Origin: Haplomitrium mnioides
Taxonomy: Eukaryota; Marchantiophyta; Haplomitriopsida; Calobryales
Assembly (NCBI GenBank): GCA_049999725.1
Contig: JBNGIS010020169.1
Location: 1-64,000, forward strand
DNA length: 64,000 bases
Reading direction: 5' to 3'
Shown here: positions 30,107 to 42,160 of the stretch, in pieces
Numbering within the stretch: the first letter of the stretch is position 1
Layout: every line of letters starts with the position of its first letter
Position numbers and translations under genes: made by a program
The notes under the pieces: model-generated
Seen by the model: the letters and a program-made list of their open reading frames with translations, nothing else
What the model was told of the DNA's origin: nothing
Databases searched by the model: none

Positions 30107-32129
30107 GCTTAGCAATGAGGTCAAGTTTCAATGAACTGCCAAAGAGCAAGCAGCATTTCAGCAACTCAAGAATGTAGTCTCTTCTTGTCTTATTCTACAA
30201 CCATATGATCTAAATGCACATTGTATAGTTGATTTTGATGCTTCTAATTTTGCTATTGGAGTAGTTTTGCAACAAGAGTTTGAGGATGGACTTCATCCAA
30301 TTGCCTTCATGTCACATCGATTAAATGTCGCGGAGAGAAATTATTTTGCAATGGATCGAGAGCAATTGGAAATGTTTTATGCTACCAAAGTGTGGAGACA
30401 CTATCTTTTGGGAAGACATGTGCTTATTTGTACAGATCACAAGCCATTCTTATAAGCAATCCATTTGGAAAATATGACAAGTCGCCATCATTGATGGGAA
30501 GATCAAGTGCAACTCTTTGATATCAAGCTACAGTACAAGCTTGGAAGGTTCCGCACCATTCTTGATGCATTGTCATGAAGGTCGGATCATCGAGTGAACT
30601 CAATGGAGGCAGTTAACAATAACATATTACACTTGGATGAGAAAACTAGTGGAAGTTATTGCCAAAAGCTACAAGAAGCTGCTTTTTTTATTCTTGTTCG
30701 AGCACAATTGGCCGTCAAAGATAGTAAGTATCATTCTTTTTCCATTCGAGATGGTATTCTCTATCAAGGCCATTAATTATATGTTCGGCAAGATGATACG
30801 CTTCGAATAGCTTGTTTACAAGAAGTATATGGCATCCTCATCTCAGGGTATCTTGGAGTAGATAAAACTACAAAGTTGCTTCAACGCACTTGGTGGTGGC
30901 TTAACTTGGCTTGAGATGTTCATGGTTTTGTTTGTTTGTGTGAAAGTTTTCAACAAAACAAAGCTTCAAATCAAAAGCGAACAGGACTTCTTCAACCATT
31001 GCCAATTCCTACTGCTCATTGAGAGTATGTAAGTTTGGATCTTGTCACTTCACTTCCAACTACGCCTCATGGGTTTACTGCCATTGTGGTGTTTGTGAAC
31101 AAGCTCAGCAACCATATTCATTTATCACCAACAGTGGATACAGTAGATGCTTCACAATTGGCAAAAATTTTCTTTGATATTGTCTTTAGTCATCATGGAA
31201 TACCCAAGGTGTTAATGTTTAATAGGGATCTACGTTTCACAAGAAAGTTTTGGCGAGAGTTGTTCAAACTTTTAGGCGCCAAACTCTTTATGTCTATTGT
31301 TTATCATTCTCAAACATATGGGCAAATAGAACATGCTAATTGCATTGTCAAGGATATGCTTTGCGCATTCAACAATGTTCATCACATTGATTGGGATAGC
31401 TTCTTACTGACGGTGGAGTTCGTCTACAACAACTCCAAACAAGTAAGTACTGGGTTTCCTCTTGTCTTTCTTAATTTATGTCAACATCCTCTTGTTCAGG
31501 ATGGTTTTCTTTCTTCTTCTTCTTCCAATGTTCCAAGCATTTCTACCTTTTTGTCTTGTTTATCTTCTTCTTTGCAAGTTGCTTGCAACCATGTTGTTGT
31601 TGCTCAAAATCGGCAAAAATAGTATGCCAATAGTTGTTGTCATGATTTCTCTTATGTTTTAGATGACCAAATTATGTTTTTTGACTCACAATCTTCTATT
31701 GTCTTTAGATACTCAAGTCTGTAAGTTATCTCCTACTTGGATTGGTCTTTCTCTATTTCTTAAGTTATTTCTTTCGTTGCTTATAAACTTGATCTTCCTC
31801 TTCATATGAAGATTCATCATGTGTTCCATGTCTCTAAGCTTAAGTCTTTTGTTCCTATTCCATCTTCTTTTCCAAATCATGTTCAACTTCCTCCTCCAGC
31901 TATTGTTGTTGATGATCATGAAGAATCTGAAATGGACCATATTTTGGTGAAAAGAGTTGTCAAGCAAAGACGGTATCTACAAGTTCATTATAAGGTTTTG
32001 TGGAAAGGCTATCCACTTCATGATGTTACTTGGAACCTTTTTCAAATCTTGAGAATGCTCAAGAGGCTATTCAAATATTTGAAAGTTGCGACAATGACGA
32101 TGACGTCATCGATTAGAAGGCGAATATTA
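30107..32129 (+). pseudogene. Chromovirus pol, 3' half (RNase H, integrase, chromodomain)
   Basis: RNase H begins at KEQAAFQQLKN (30139) and shows VDFDASNFAIGVVLQQ and CTDHKPF. Integrase (about 30590-31640) has the LLQPLPIPT linker, LDLVTSLPTTPHGFTAIVVF, a mutated second catalytic block (FNRD in place of SDRD) and YGQIEHAN with the third acidic residue. A chromodomain follows (frame 31806-32141: HHVFHVSKLK, then ESEMDHILVKRV, then YKVLWKGYP). Several stops break it. The chromodomain places it in the chromovirus branch of Ty3/Gypsy. Gag, protease and RT are missing on the left, where the 126-bp LTR abuts. Confidence 0.88.
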
Positions 32130-32545
32130 TGTAGTAGTTAAAACATAAGGTTGTGCTATTTATAAGAAAATAAAGAGGTATTGGAGTGAAGGAAGTAGTA
32201 GAGGGTCACTTTTAGGGTTGAGATAAGAATACTTGCCTTCGAAGTCACTTTTAGAGTTTTAAGGTTGAAGTTAGAAGTGATTTGTAAGTGAAGAAAAAAG
32301 GATGACACCTTCATCTCTTGTATAAATAGAAGGGCTTCATAGCCCTTCTCTTCATTGTGGAGTTCCTCTTAATTCGGTTGGCTCTTAGGTTGCTTGGCTC
32401 TGGCTAGCACTCTTGGCTTTGGTTTGCTTATTGGCCATGAGTTGTGTAACTCTACTAGAGTTATCTTGAAGTTGTTACTTATTTGGAAGTTGGTCATTGA
32501 GCTCTTTTAGAGAAGGTTTCACCAAAGAGAATTGAACTAAGTTGT
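32130..32545 (+). mobile_element. 3' LTR of the chromovirus
   Basis: It starts TGTAGTAG after the chromodomain region and runs through aacataaggttgtgctatttataag and a promoter-like gtataaatagaagggcttcatag. The solo LTR at 35633-36051 matches over its length. The right end near 32511-32545 is not exact. DNA to 32945 contains repeated gttcgtggaaggaattYatcga phrases and no gene. Confidence 0.8.
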
Positions 32546-32945
32546 AGAGTAGTTTGTCGAAGGAATTTATCAAATGAAGAGGGTTTCACAAAAGAGAATT
32601 GAGTCATAGAGGAGTTCGTGGAAGGAATTCATCGAATGAAAAATGTATTACAAAATAGAAATGAAAGCTAGAAAAGTTCATGGAAGGAATTTGCCGTTGT
32701 GAAATTCCCTTTTCCTAAGTCCTCTTTTCTACGATGTCACTTTAAGAGAACTCTTGAGCATCAACAAATCCTCCATAATGTGTGTTTGCAAAGAGTCATA
32801 TGTAAGAAGACCCTCCGACGGTCTTGTACAAGATTGTACGTGCACAAATGTGTGTGCCAACATCAACATCCCTCTAGAAATATCATGTGTTCAAATGCTT
32901 GTTGTGATTTGGGTAGGTGCAACTTGAAGCAAAGGAGATCATTGT

Positions 32946-33178
32946 TGTGTGCATATACCTCACTTACACAACTACATCATCCACACACATTCCATGACAT
33001 CTATAGACATACAACAAAGAATGACAAGCAATTGAGTCTCATGCGTATACAATGTGGGATCTCATGCATTTTATGTGCATGAGACTCAATTGTTTGTCAT
33101 TCTCTATTGTATGTCTGTAGATATCATTGAATGTGTGTGGACAATGTAGTTGTGTAAGCGATGTGTATGCGCATGACA
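32946..33178. repeat. Head-to-head pair of the 126-bp LTR (hairpin)
   Basis: The left arm (32946 to ~33040) is the reverse complement of the right arm (~33083-33178), with ~40 bp between. The right half from 33053 is a full 126-bp copy of the LTR at 29981-30106 (TGTGGGATCTCATG to GCATGACA). The left half is the same sequence reversed and truncated at the inner side. The arms match at most positions over ~100 bp, so the single strand would fold strongly. Confidence 0.8.
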
Positions 33179-35284
33179 AATTTGTCTTTGATCAAGGAAC
33201 AATACAAATGTCCTCTAATTCTGCCTCAAATGTTCTTCCCCATATCTTAGATTTCCTTCCACATAATAGCTCGCTGCTTTCTTTGATTTCTTGAAACTCT
33301 AGAAATCCTTCAACGATTTCTTCTTCAATAGATTGGAGCCTCCTTTGATTTGACCTGAGGACTCTTTCAATTTTGCTATGTGGGTTCTTCAACAAACTGT
33401 CTTCAACAAATGCCAGCGACCTTCTTCCACTTTGACCAAAAATGTTTTCATTGTTGTAGAAATCTGCGCCCTCAGTAGCTCGACAATTTTCTCTACTCAA
33501 CGTTGCACACATAAAATCCAAGCTACTCGACAAAGCCTTACTTGAGCAACCCTTACTCGATGAAATTTCTTTGAGTAGAATCTAAATCGAATTTCTCCCT
33601 TGATGAAGAAGCAAGAGATCTACTTTGCAATTTTGTTCTTCTATGAAGAACTCCTTAGTAGCTCGAAATCTCCCTAGTCATTTGCAATCATGGTTGCTGC
33701 CACTTCTTTTGCGATTTCGAGCTCCACTTTTGCAAGACAAAACGTTTTTGGAAGCCACCCCCTCGTACCTTACTAGTGAATTTACGGGTGACTATGGATG
33801 GGATACTGCAGAATTGTCAGCCGATCATGAGACCTTCGCCAAGAATAGGGAACTGCGATTCAATGTCTGTTGCGATTTTTGCAGCAACAAACTTGAGCAT
33901 AAACTCCTCCTTGCTCGACAAGATCTGATGTTGAGCAGCTCGACAACCATGTCCACGTCCAAATCCCTAAATGAAAACTTCTCAACGCTGCACAAAATCA
34001 ATGAATCCTTGCTCGATGAAGTTTCTTCGAGCATTACAACGTTAGCCAAACTTTTCCCTCGACTTGACTCTGTTTGACGTAGCAGCCCAAAGATTTGCAC
34101 TTGACAATGCTCACAAAAAATCAAACTATCCTCAAAATCACCTGGCTGCTCTGCACAAAATACCATGCGCTGCTCAAACAGAAGATGTGCTTACTTCGAC
34201 AAAATCCCAATAGAAAGCAAAATCCCTAAAAATCTGTTTTGTTCGATCCATTTTCTGCGATTTTGCTCAAACACGTCCCACTCTACAATCTCTTCATGAA
34301 GTCCTTCGAGAAACAATCTCTACCCGACGCTCAATGCAGGTATCACAACCCCGAACTTTACCAATTGTCTCTTTTGCAATTTTCGCTGCCGATCATTCAA
34401 CGAAGACTTGTGATGAACAATTTTTTATGATGCACACCAGAGATTGAAGCTACCTCTCTTTGACGAAAGCTACTTGCGATGCAAAAATTTTGCTGGACAA
34501 CAATCCCTACAACGAAAAATTCTTGCTCAACAAAGGACTAGCCTCATGTCGCATTTTGATCAAACGATGTTGCAAAATGAAAGACTCAAGCACAAGAAAC
34601 CATGTTGTCGAATGTTGAAGAATTTTCTTGCGCCAAAATGACAAATCGCCAAGCAAACAACACAACAATCTATAGAAGAAATATGTAGAAGTTTCTTTGA
34701 TGCTATGTCATTCGTGATTTATTCTATGCTCAAGCCACACCTTCCAATGACCAAATTTTTTAAATTTTTTTTTTGTGCACCTTCAAAGATATCTTGAGGT
34801 CTATTGCAGCAACATGACACACCAGAAATTCTGCAATTGATTTTTTCTTCAGTCTCTTCACAGACCCGCAATCGCCAACAGATTTTCTTTGACAAATCTT
34901 CACCACTCTGAGATACCATAGATGTTATCAAACCTTCCGATCCAATTTCTCACTTACAATCCAAGATACCATGGATTCTCCATAGAGAAATCTGAGATCT
35001 TTTGATGTACTTTTCTTCGAGTGATATTTTCTTGAAGAAATTCCAAATTGTGTTGTGTTGATCTTCCAATATCAGAACTAGCGCACCTTTGCCTATAAGG
35101 AATCCATGCTTCTCTAAGAACTGCAATGTCTTGGCTCTCCTCTTGGTTCATACAAATGAAGTTGACATCGAAAGATAACCTTTCGATAAGAGTACATGTC
35201 CTTATATACTAAGACAAAAAAGACAAAAAACTCAAATTGTCTAAAAATAGAAAACTACATAGAATGGTATGACATCATCAACAC
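33179..35284 (-). mobile_element. Long LTR/leader sequence, reverse copy
   Basis: On the minus strand it starts TGTTGATGATGTCATACC at ~35284 and has the same block order as 22710-24800, with a TATA-like tatataaggacatgtactct near 35200. With the forward copy it makes a large, diverged inverted repeat around 24.8-33.2 kb. ORFs inside (such as 33625-34077) show no known domain. Confidence 0.6.
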
Positions 35285-35632
35285 TAAAACCTACTCGAAA
35301 ATTTCTCTTTGACGAATTCTCCATAGAGATTTGTCAGTGTAGTAACCTTTGTTTAACCAACACCCTAAGCACAAAATAGTGGTGTGGTGATATATATAAT
35401 CATAGCATAAACTAGTTACTAAGCTAATAGTAGATTAGCTATCTAGCTTTGAATAAAGCTTATATCTTGACAAATATATTAATATGCATGGTTTATCTAT
35501 TCTACTTAATGCTTAGCTTATTTTAAATGAAAATTACAAATTAGATTTATTTTTACTATTCTCAACATTTATATCTTTGAAATATTATATGTTGTCTATT
35601 GAAATTAGACAAGAGTGAGTAAACATTAGTAT

Positions 35633-36051
35633 TGCAGTAGTGCAAACATAAGGTTGTGCTATTTATAAGAAAATAGAGAGGTCTTAGAGTGAAAAAAACG
35701 GTAAAGAGTCACTTTTAGGGTTGAGATAAGATTGCTTACCTTCAAAGTTACTTTAGAGTTTTAGGGTTGAAATTAGAAGTGACTTCTAAGTGATCAGTTT
35801 AGGGTTGAAAATGGAAGTGACTTGTAAGTGAAGAAAGAAGGATGACACCTTCTTCTCTTATGTAAATAGAAGGGCTTCATAGCCCCACTACTCATTCTGG
35901 AGTTCCTCTTAATTCGGTTTGGCTCTTTGGTTTCTTGGCTTTGGCTAGCACTCTTGGCTTTTTTTTGCTTATTAGCTTGAGTTGTGTAACTCTATTAGAG
36001 TTATCTTGAAGTTGTCACTCATTTGGAAGTTGGTCTTTGAGTTCTTTTACA
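35633..36051 (+). mobile_element. Chromovirus solo LTR with 5-bp target duplication
   Basis: This 419-bp LTR starts TGCAGTAG and ends TTTTACA. It is homologous to the LTR at 32130. AGTAT stands on both sides (35628-35632 and 36052-36056), the 5-bp duplication expected for Gypsy integration. No internal sequence is present, so the element was lost by LTR-LTR recombination. Confidence 0.92.
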
Positions 36052-36056
36052 AGTAT

Positions 36057-39000
36057 GCTAATACATGAATTGCCAAAACAAATATATGGCACTAATTTTT
36101 TTATCTAAATTTATCAAAGTAGTTTGGTAGCAATTGCTTAATTGATGATGTTAATGACTTATAACTTATGGTTGTTGGAGATCTTAAAATATAATAGAAG
36201 TTGTTGGATAAGATCACATCCAAATGCATAGACAATGAAGAAAAAATTGACGATTATATTTGACTTCATGATAGAACACACCTATACACATTAATGATGT
36301 TAGAAAAGAGGTATTCGCATTGAGGATTTGAAAATACACTAGAAGGAGTCTCGTGCGTGCATCTTCTTAATCGCTCTCTAAAAACTACAAAATCATTGTT
36401 GTGACTTGTAACCTATTGAGTATAAGAGACCCTTTTGCACTAAAAAAGTCTCAACGTGCAACAGATTTACAAACAACAACAATGAATTCTATTTGCATAT
36501 GTGGTCTCTTAATAGCAACATGTTAAAAACACAAAAGTAAATTGTAACTTTTAGAGAATGATAAAAATTTGAATCTTGTGATGTAAAGTCATGGGATGGT
36601 TTTGTGAGAAGTTGAATGTGTTTAAACCACTGTCATAGAATGGGATGCATTGTGATGAAGTATGGAGAAGACTTAGAAGTTATTAGTAACAATTTAGATT
36701 TGATTTGTTTTCTTTTATATATGTCAATTTGAGTACAAAGTAAATTATGTTCTTATTAAAAAATTTAGGAGCTGGTATTTTATAGGGGATATAATATTGC
36801 TCAAGTAACTAGCAAAATTTTATAGAAGTGAAAAAGCTCTTGTAAACCAGAAATTATAACCGGTCAAAGTTAAAAAAGTGATATGCAGAAAGTCAAAATA
36901 GAGAGTATCTAAAGATTATAAAATATAAATTTTATTATATAGGTAGAAATTTTGCTTGGCAATCTTTCCAAAAAATTATATTACATGTGAATTCAATGAG
37001 TACTAAGGACTTTATAGAGATTCTTCTAGAAGAGGCTAAAGAGGAGAAAAGTCATATTGTTCTTTGACTTGAGAGAATCTCGAAGTATCATATTAGAAAT
37101 TGTTTGTAGATACAAAGACAAGGCAGAAAATTATTGGATCAATTGTTGAGATTCTTTGACAAGAGAAGCTCCAAATGAGAAGCTTCTTCTTGAAGAAGAA
37201 AATAAAAGGTGGAGATACTTGAGGAGCACTTTTTAGGATTTAATAATTAGGGAGATAATCACCATAGATTCGTTACCTAGGGTGATAGAATGAGCTAGGA
37301 CTTGGTTTTCATTTTAGACTTGAGACTTGAGAGTTGTGAGAGACCTTTGGAGAAGGGCTTAGAGGAGCTCTTGAAGGAGCTACTTTGAAGACTCATTGGA
37401 GGGCAAGCACTTGAAGAATGGTATTTCATAGAGTGAGGAGTTTGCTAAGAGTTAGAATGGTGAGAGCAAGAGTGTTTTATATGAGAACATTTCGAGTAAA
37501 GAGTGAGGATTTCCAAGATATTTTTGTTTTGAGTATTCATACTTTGTAGACTTTGTAGATCTTGTTATGTATTGATGATTGCAACCACACTTCCACCCAC
37601 CTCTCATACTCAATGTGAACTCAACATCAAAGTCACATGAGGAGAAACCGACAAAGCCTCTAACTTCACAATACGCTTAGGGAGTTCCAAGCGCATAGAG
37701 AGCTACAAACAACAACAAAAATTCCCATGCGTGCATGGAGATCCAAATGTGCAAGAGGCTACAAACAACAACAAGAAATCCCATGCGTGCATATACTATA
37801 TTTGAGTATGGGGTTGCAAACAACAACAACAAATCCTATATGCGCATAGAGCCCTAAACATATAAGAGGCTGCAAATAACAACAACAAATCCCATGCGCG
37901 CATAGAGTCTCCTTCATAAAATGATGTTTGTAGCAATAAGAGAACAAAAGAGGAAACCAATCTCATGCGCATAAGAGGATGCGATGCACAACCCAAACTC
38001 TATAGTTAGCAAAGAACAATAGAGGAAACAAATCTCCAATGTTCAGGTAGTTTCTTGTGGACATACAGTTACCAACAACAACGAGTCTTATAGATGTTGT
38101 CTTATACCTACAAAAAGAGTCCTACTTAGAAGAACATTGGTAGTGAAAAGAAAGCACAATATGAAACTAATCCATACATGTCTAGTGTATGTTGCGCGCA
38201 ATGGATTGCAAACCGCAACTCAAAATTTCAAATAATATGAGAGAAAAAAAAATTAATCCATTATGTGTGTAGAGTCTCATGTGCACATAGGATAACAAAC
38301 AACAACTCTAATATTAGAAGAAAAAAAGATGATGATGTCTTACATGTTTAGAGTCTTATGTTGAAAAAAAAATTGGAAAACAAATAAAGAAACCTAAAAT
38401 GCTTCTTCTTGAAGAAGAAAACAAAGAAACCTAAAATGCAATTTGGATCATTCTCTTTCAAATAAGTTTTATGGTGATCATAAACGTCCCATTTGGCAAA
38501 TTTTTTGAGAAATTTATTCATTTTGTGAGTTGGGATTCTCTCATAGTGCCCTTGAAAAAAATATCCATCAACTTATGTATGAATACCCCTTTAGTAGATA
38601 AATCTCTATTTCTAAGAGATCTTATAGGATGTGCATTTTCAATTCTTGTATTCTTTGGATTCTATTATTTCCTATGGATAATATCAACTTGAATAATGTC
38701 CTATATACAACAGCATTTTTAGACATAGTAAATTTATTGGTCAACTTCATAAATTTTCTTGGTATCCCATATTGTAAAGTGATTAGATTCTCTATAATTT
38801 ATTGAAAATGAGTAACTTTCTTTGACAGTTTGAATCAAATCTTTCTTGCACAATGACACACAATTATTTCAACAACATAAATTTTTCCTCAACTTCATAG
38901 TTGACCCATGATAGAGTTTTGGCTTAGTAAAGCTCTTGATATGATTGATTTTCTACAAAGAAATGCCATGTACAAGATTTACTTGTTTTTGTTTTGGCCC

Positions 39001-39437
39001 TTATAAAGAACTCTTATGTTTAGCCATTCGATTTGGTTTGTATATATATCCAGATATTGAAGACAATATTATCTTCAAGATCTTTTGCATCATCAAAAGT
39101 ATATATATTTTTTGGAGTGTACTTCTTAAAATTGGGCAACAAATTTCAATGGTAAGAGAACTCAACTAAGCTAATATATTATTCTCATCAAAGTCTTGAA
39201 TATTGTTGAACGTTTGTTCCAATTTTTTGGAAGCCTTTGCCAATAATTCCATAGAAACATTTTTTGATTGGAAATCGTTTCTTAAACTTTCTCTTGTCAA
39301 TTTGATCAAATGCTTCTCTTTTCGAGATGTTGTTGCACCGCAATTTCCACTCCAACTTAAGTAGAATTAGCTATTCAATTAAGTGTTGCCAACAAAGACA
39401 TATGAACAACATGGTTATCATCAGTTGCTAACAAAGA
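36057..39437 (+). other. Decayed AT-rich DNA, no gene
   Basis: I see no ORF with a family signature. Part of it (37610-38300) holds degenerate repeats built on atgcgcgcatag. The rest may be an old transposon interior into which the Gypsy element at 39443 inserted, since similar atgcgcgcat words appear on the other side (46850-46990). Confidence 0.45.
37610..38300 (+). repeat. Degenerate ~50-60-bp repeats with a TGCGCGCA-type core
   Basis: The phrase gaggctacaaacaacaacaa followed by atcccatgcgYgcat recurs near 37700, 37755, 37810 and 37865, then more weakly to 38290. The core tatgcgcgcata is a palindrome. The same core is embedded at 46850-46990, 56960-57180, 58590-58640 and 59960-60480 in otherwise different text. 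Confidence 0.65.
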
Positions 39438-39442
39438 CATGT

Positions 39443-40030
39443 TGTAATAGTCACTAACTTTAGTAAGCCATAGCTAAAAATAATGTCAAGTATGCCTAGA
39501 AAGCTATTACTAAGTTAGAGTAGCAAAAAGCAATTGTAATTATTATAGAATTGGAGCTATTATAGAGAATTGGACACGTGGCATGAGGAGAGAAAGTCAA
39601 CGAATTAAAGTAAAAGAGGGAGTCTAGATAAACTACTTTAGAAGAGGATAAAGACACGTAGCAAGCGGAGAATTAAAGTAAAGAAAAGGTTCTAAAGATA
39701 AGGACACGTGGCAAAAGGAGAACTAAAGAGATGGAAGGTTCTAAGGATAAGGACACATGGCAGAAGGAGAACCAAAGTAAAGGATGGTCCAATTAGAGTG
39801 ATAGAGAAAAGAGAGGTCCAATCAAAAGAGGATAGAAAAGGAACCAATGGGGTTCCTCCATATATGTAAGCAAAGTATCTTCTCTCAAGTATATAAAGAA
39901 GGGAGAGTGCCTTGTTTGGCATCTCTTACCTTGTGGGTTTTCCAAGTTCTTTGCGCGCTTCTCTTGTGCTAACTTGTATATGTTGTATTTGTACTAACTT
40001 ATGTGTGTAATGAGGGTGTGTAGTGTTACA
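39443..40030 (+). mobile_element. 5' LTR of the complete chromovirus
   Basis: TGTAATAG to TGTTACA, 588 bp. A TATA-like gtatataaagaagggagag lies near 39890-39905. The body contains repeated ggacacgtggcaaaaggag phrases spaced ~50 bp, a short tandem array in U3 that also exists in the copies at 44944 and 47231. Confidence 0.92.
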
Positions 40031-40031
40031 A

Positions 40032-40043
40032 TGGTATCAGAAC
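40032..40043 (+). promoter_or_regulatory. Primer-binding site for initiator Met tRNA
   Basis: tggtatcagaac stands two bases after the 5' LTR. It matches the plant initiator Met tRNA 3'-end complement (tggtatcagagc) with one change. The sister copy at 47828-47839 has the exact match. Confidence 0.88.
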
Positions 40044-40233
40044 TTGGTCTTCTCTAAAGAGTGTGGATTACCCCTCTTTGGAGAAGTACTTAAGACCTTT
40101 TGGAGTAGTGGAATCTCCACTTTGCATTGACTCCATTAGAGTCAAACTTTCAAGTTTTCATGAATAAAAGATAGTGGATATCCCATCCTTTATAAATGAA
40201 GATAAGAAGTTTGACTTGATGCCATGGTAGCCA

Positions 40234-40658
40234 ATGCATAGAGGAGCATTTGTACCTCATAGAATTCCTCTATTAAATCCTTTTAACATTCATGTGTTTA
40301 ATATTGACAAGCATTTCTTTCGTCAATTTCCAGTGTATAACTTTGGTGATGACTTTATGGTTTTTGTGATGGAATCAAGAGAGCTTGTTATATTACCTGT
40401 GTTAAATTATGGTGTTACATGGGAGTGTTTTATTTATATTTTATGGTAGAAAGAAAATTGGATTTGAACCAAGCTCCTCTAGAAGAGTTCAACTCCAAAT
40501 GTTATATTTCTATTAGAGTAAGGCCTAAACAAACGCAACGAGATTTTCTTGTTCGTAAGTTTGGAGAGAGGTTTTGTATTGCGGTGTTGGCATCCACTAA
40601 ACCTTTTATTTTACCTATTCTTCACAACTTGAATGTTTATATATTTGTTTTTGTATAA
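40234..40658 (+). pseudogene. Conserved leader reading frame before gag (unknown function)
   Basis: Two overlapping frames (40234-40449 and 40419-40658) precede gag. The second reads LDLNQAPLEEFNSKC, then QRDFLVRKFGERFC, then LASTKPFILPILH. The sister copy at ~48040-48454 preserves both, with mostly conservative substitutions, and nearly the same text before it (DDFMVFVMES, LVILP, NYGVT). I know no named domain for it. Conservation at protein level suggests it was once coding, possibly as an extra N-terminal part of Gag or a separate accessory protein (inference). Confidence 0.5.
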
Positions 40659-40687
40659 GTTAGATGGTTAGACTGTGAGGGAACAAT

Positions 40688-41638
40688 ATGGATGCTAACT
40701 CTAGCAGTCGTGAAGAAGGAGTGTGGATGATGGCAAAGTTGGAAGAGCTTCAAGCAGCTCTTATAGCAAGCCAACAACAAACCAACATGTTGATGGCAGA
40801 AATGGTGAAAATGCGATTACAACAAGAAAGTGGAGAAGGAAGTCGAGAGATGTTACTTCAGAAAATGAGCAAGTCATGCAAGGTAGAGCCTTATGGAGGA
40901 AGTTGCACAATTGGCATTGTAGAAGGATGGGTCTATCGAATAGAAGTTCACATGTCATATTATCCAAATGCTTCAGATTTGGAGAAAGGGTTGTTTGCAA
41001 GATCATTTTTAACCGAAAATGCATCAATATGGCTACAAGGTTGGGAGCAATAGAAAAAATACACGAGGAGAACAACTTTTGTGGAGCAGTTTAAAAGAAG
41101 GTTTGCTCCAAAATTTTAAAGCGGTAGATTCTATATTGACCGCAAGAACGAGCAACAAGGCAGCGTTGCAAGATACATTGAGGAATTTTGAAGCTTGCAA
41201 TTTCAAATCAAAGATATGAGTCCAGCGGAGGTCCTTGACAAATTTTTGCAAGGGTTGAAGAGAAAGATTAGAGGAGAAGTTATGATGCGTAACCCAAAAG
41301 ATGTAAATAAAGCCATTTCATTTGCTCAAAGAATTGAAGAGACACTAGGTATTGTGCAAACTGGAGGAAACTATGGCCCCACGCCTATGGAGTTAGGAAA
41401 TATGAGAAGAAGAGAATTTCATCGCCCAAATCACCAACAAAGAGGACCACAAAATACTAATGAAAGGAGGATGGATGATCGACGAGAAACTCAAACATGC
41501 TACAATTGTGGTCGGATATGGCACATTGCACCAAACTGTAGAGCAATATGGCGCAATCAAGAGCGAGTGTTTCGGCGGCCTATTCACAACATCAACAATG
41601 AAGGAGATGAATGTCAGAGAAACGATGGGCACCAGTAA
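40688..41638 (+). pseudogene. Chromovirus gag
   Basis: It starts MDANSSSREEGVWMM with a predicted coiled region (KLEELQAALIASQQQ). The retrotransposon-gag block contains CKVEPYGGS and ENASIWLQGWEQ. A TAG after WEQ and a frame break near 41050-41195 interrupt it. It continues with DKFLQGLKRKIRGEVMM and the CCHC knuckle CYNCGRIWHIAPNC (CX2CX4HX4C, ~41508). It would form the virus-like particle and bind element RNA. Confidence 0.88.
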
Positions 41639-41699
41639 AAAAAACCTTGTGGTTTTGTTGAGATGAAGAAGAAAGGCGAGGAAAATATCTACTATATAG

Positions 41700-42160
41700 A
41701 AAAATAAAAAAAATGGAGGGTTAATTGTAGTCGATGGATGGATGGAAGGATGTGTAATAAGAGTTTTGGTGGACTCTAGAGCCGAAGAAAATTACTTATC
41801 ACGAGTGATAGCATTGAAGTTGAAGTTGCCTCTTGAAAAAGAAGAGCACGAAGTGGTGGAAATGACAAATGGCCAAAGCGAGTCTATTGAATGACTATCT
41901 CATGGTATAGCTTTACACATAAGTAACTATAAAGAGAAGTTGGAGTGGAAGATCACAACATTGGCAAGATATGATTGGATATATGTGATTGGAGCAAATG
42001 CAATCGAAAAGCAAGATATGGTGTTTTTAGAACTCATATTAGAGCTCACTATTAACAATGAGGACTCAAATCACAATGTTCCACAAGAATTTCAAGGTGT
42101 TTTGAAGGAGTTTCATGATGTTTTTCCCAATGATTTGCTTAAGAGTTTGCTTCCAAAATG
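41700..42160 (+). pseudogene. Chromovirus protease region
   Basis: The reading GGLIVVDGWMEG, then VLVDSRAEENYLS corresponds to a retropepsin, whose active-site DSGA has become DSRA. A TGA near 41890 and the start at 41940 (EWKITTLARYDWIYVIGANAIE) follow. Next is the linker PQEFQGVLKEFHDVFP that leads into RT. Confidence 0.75.
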
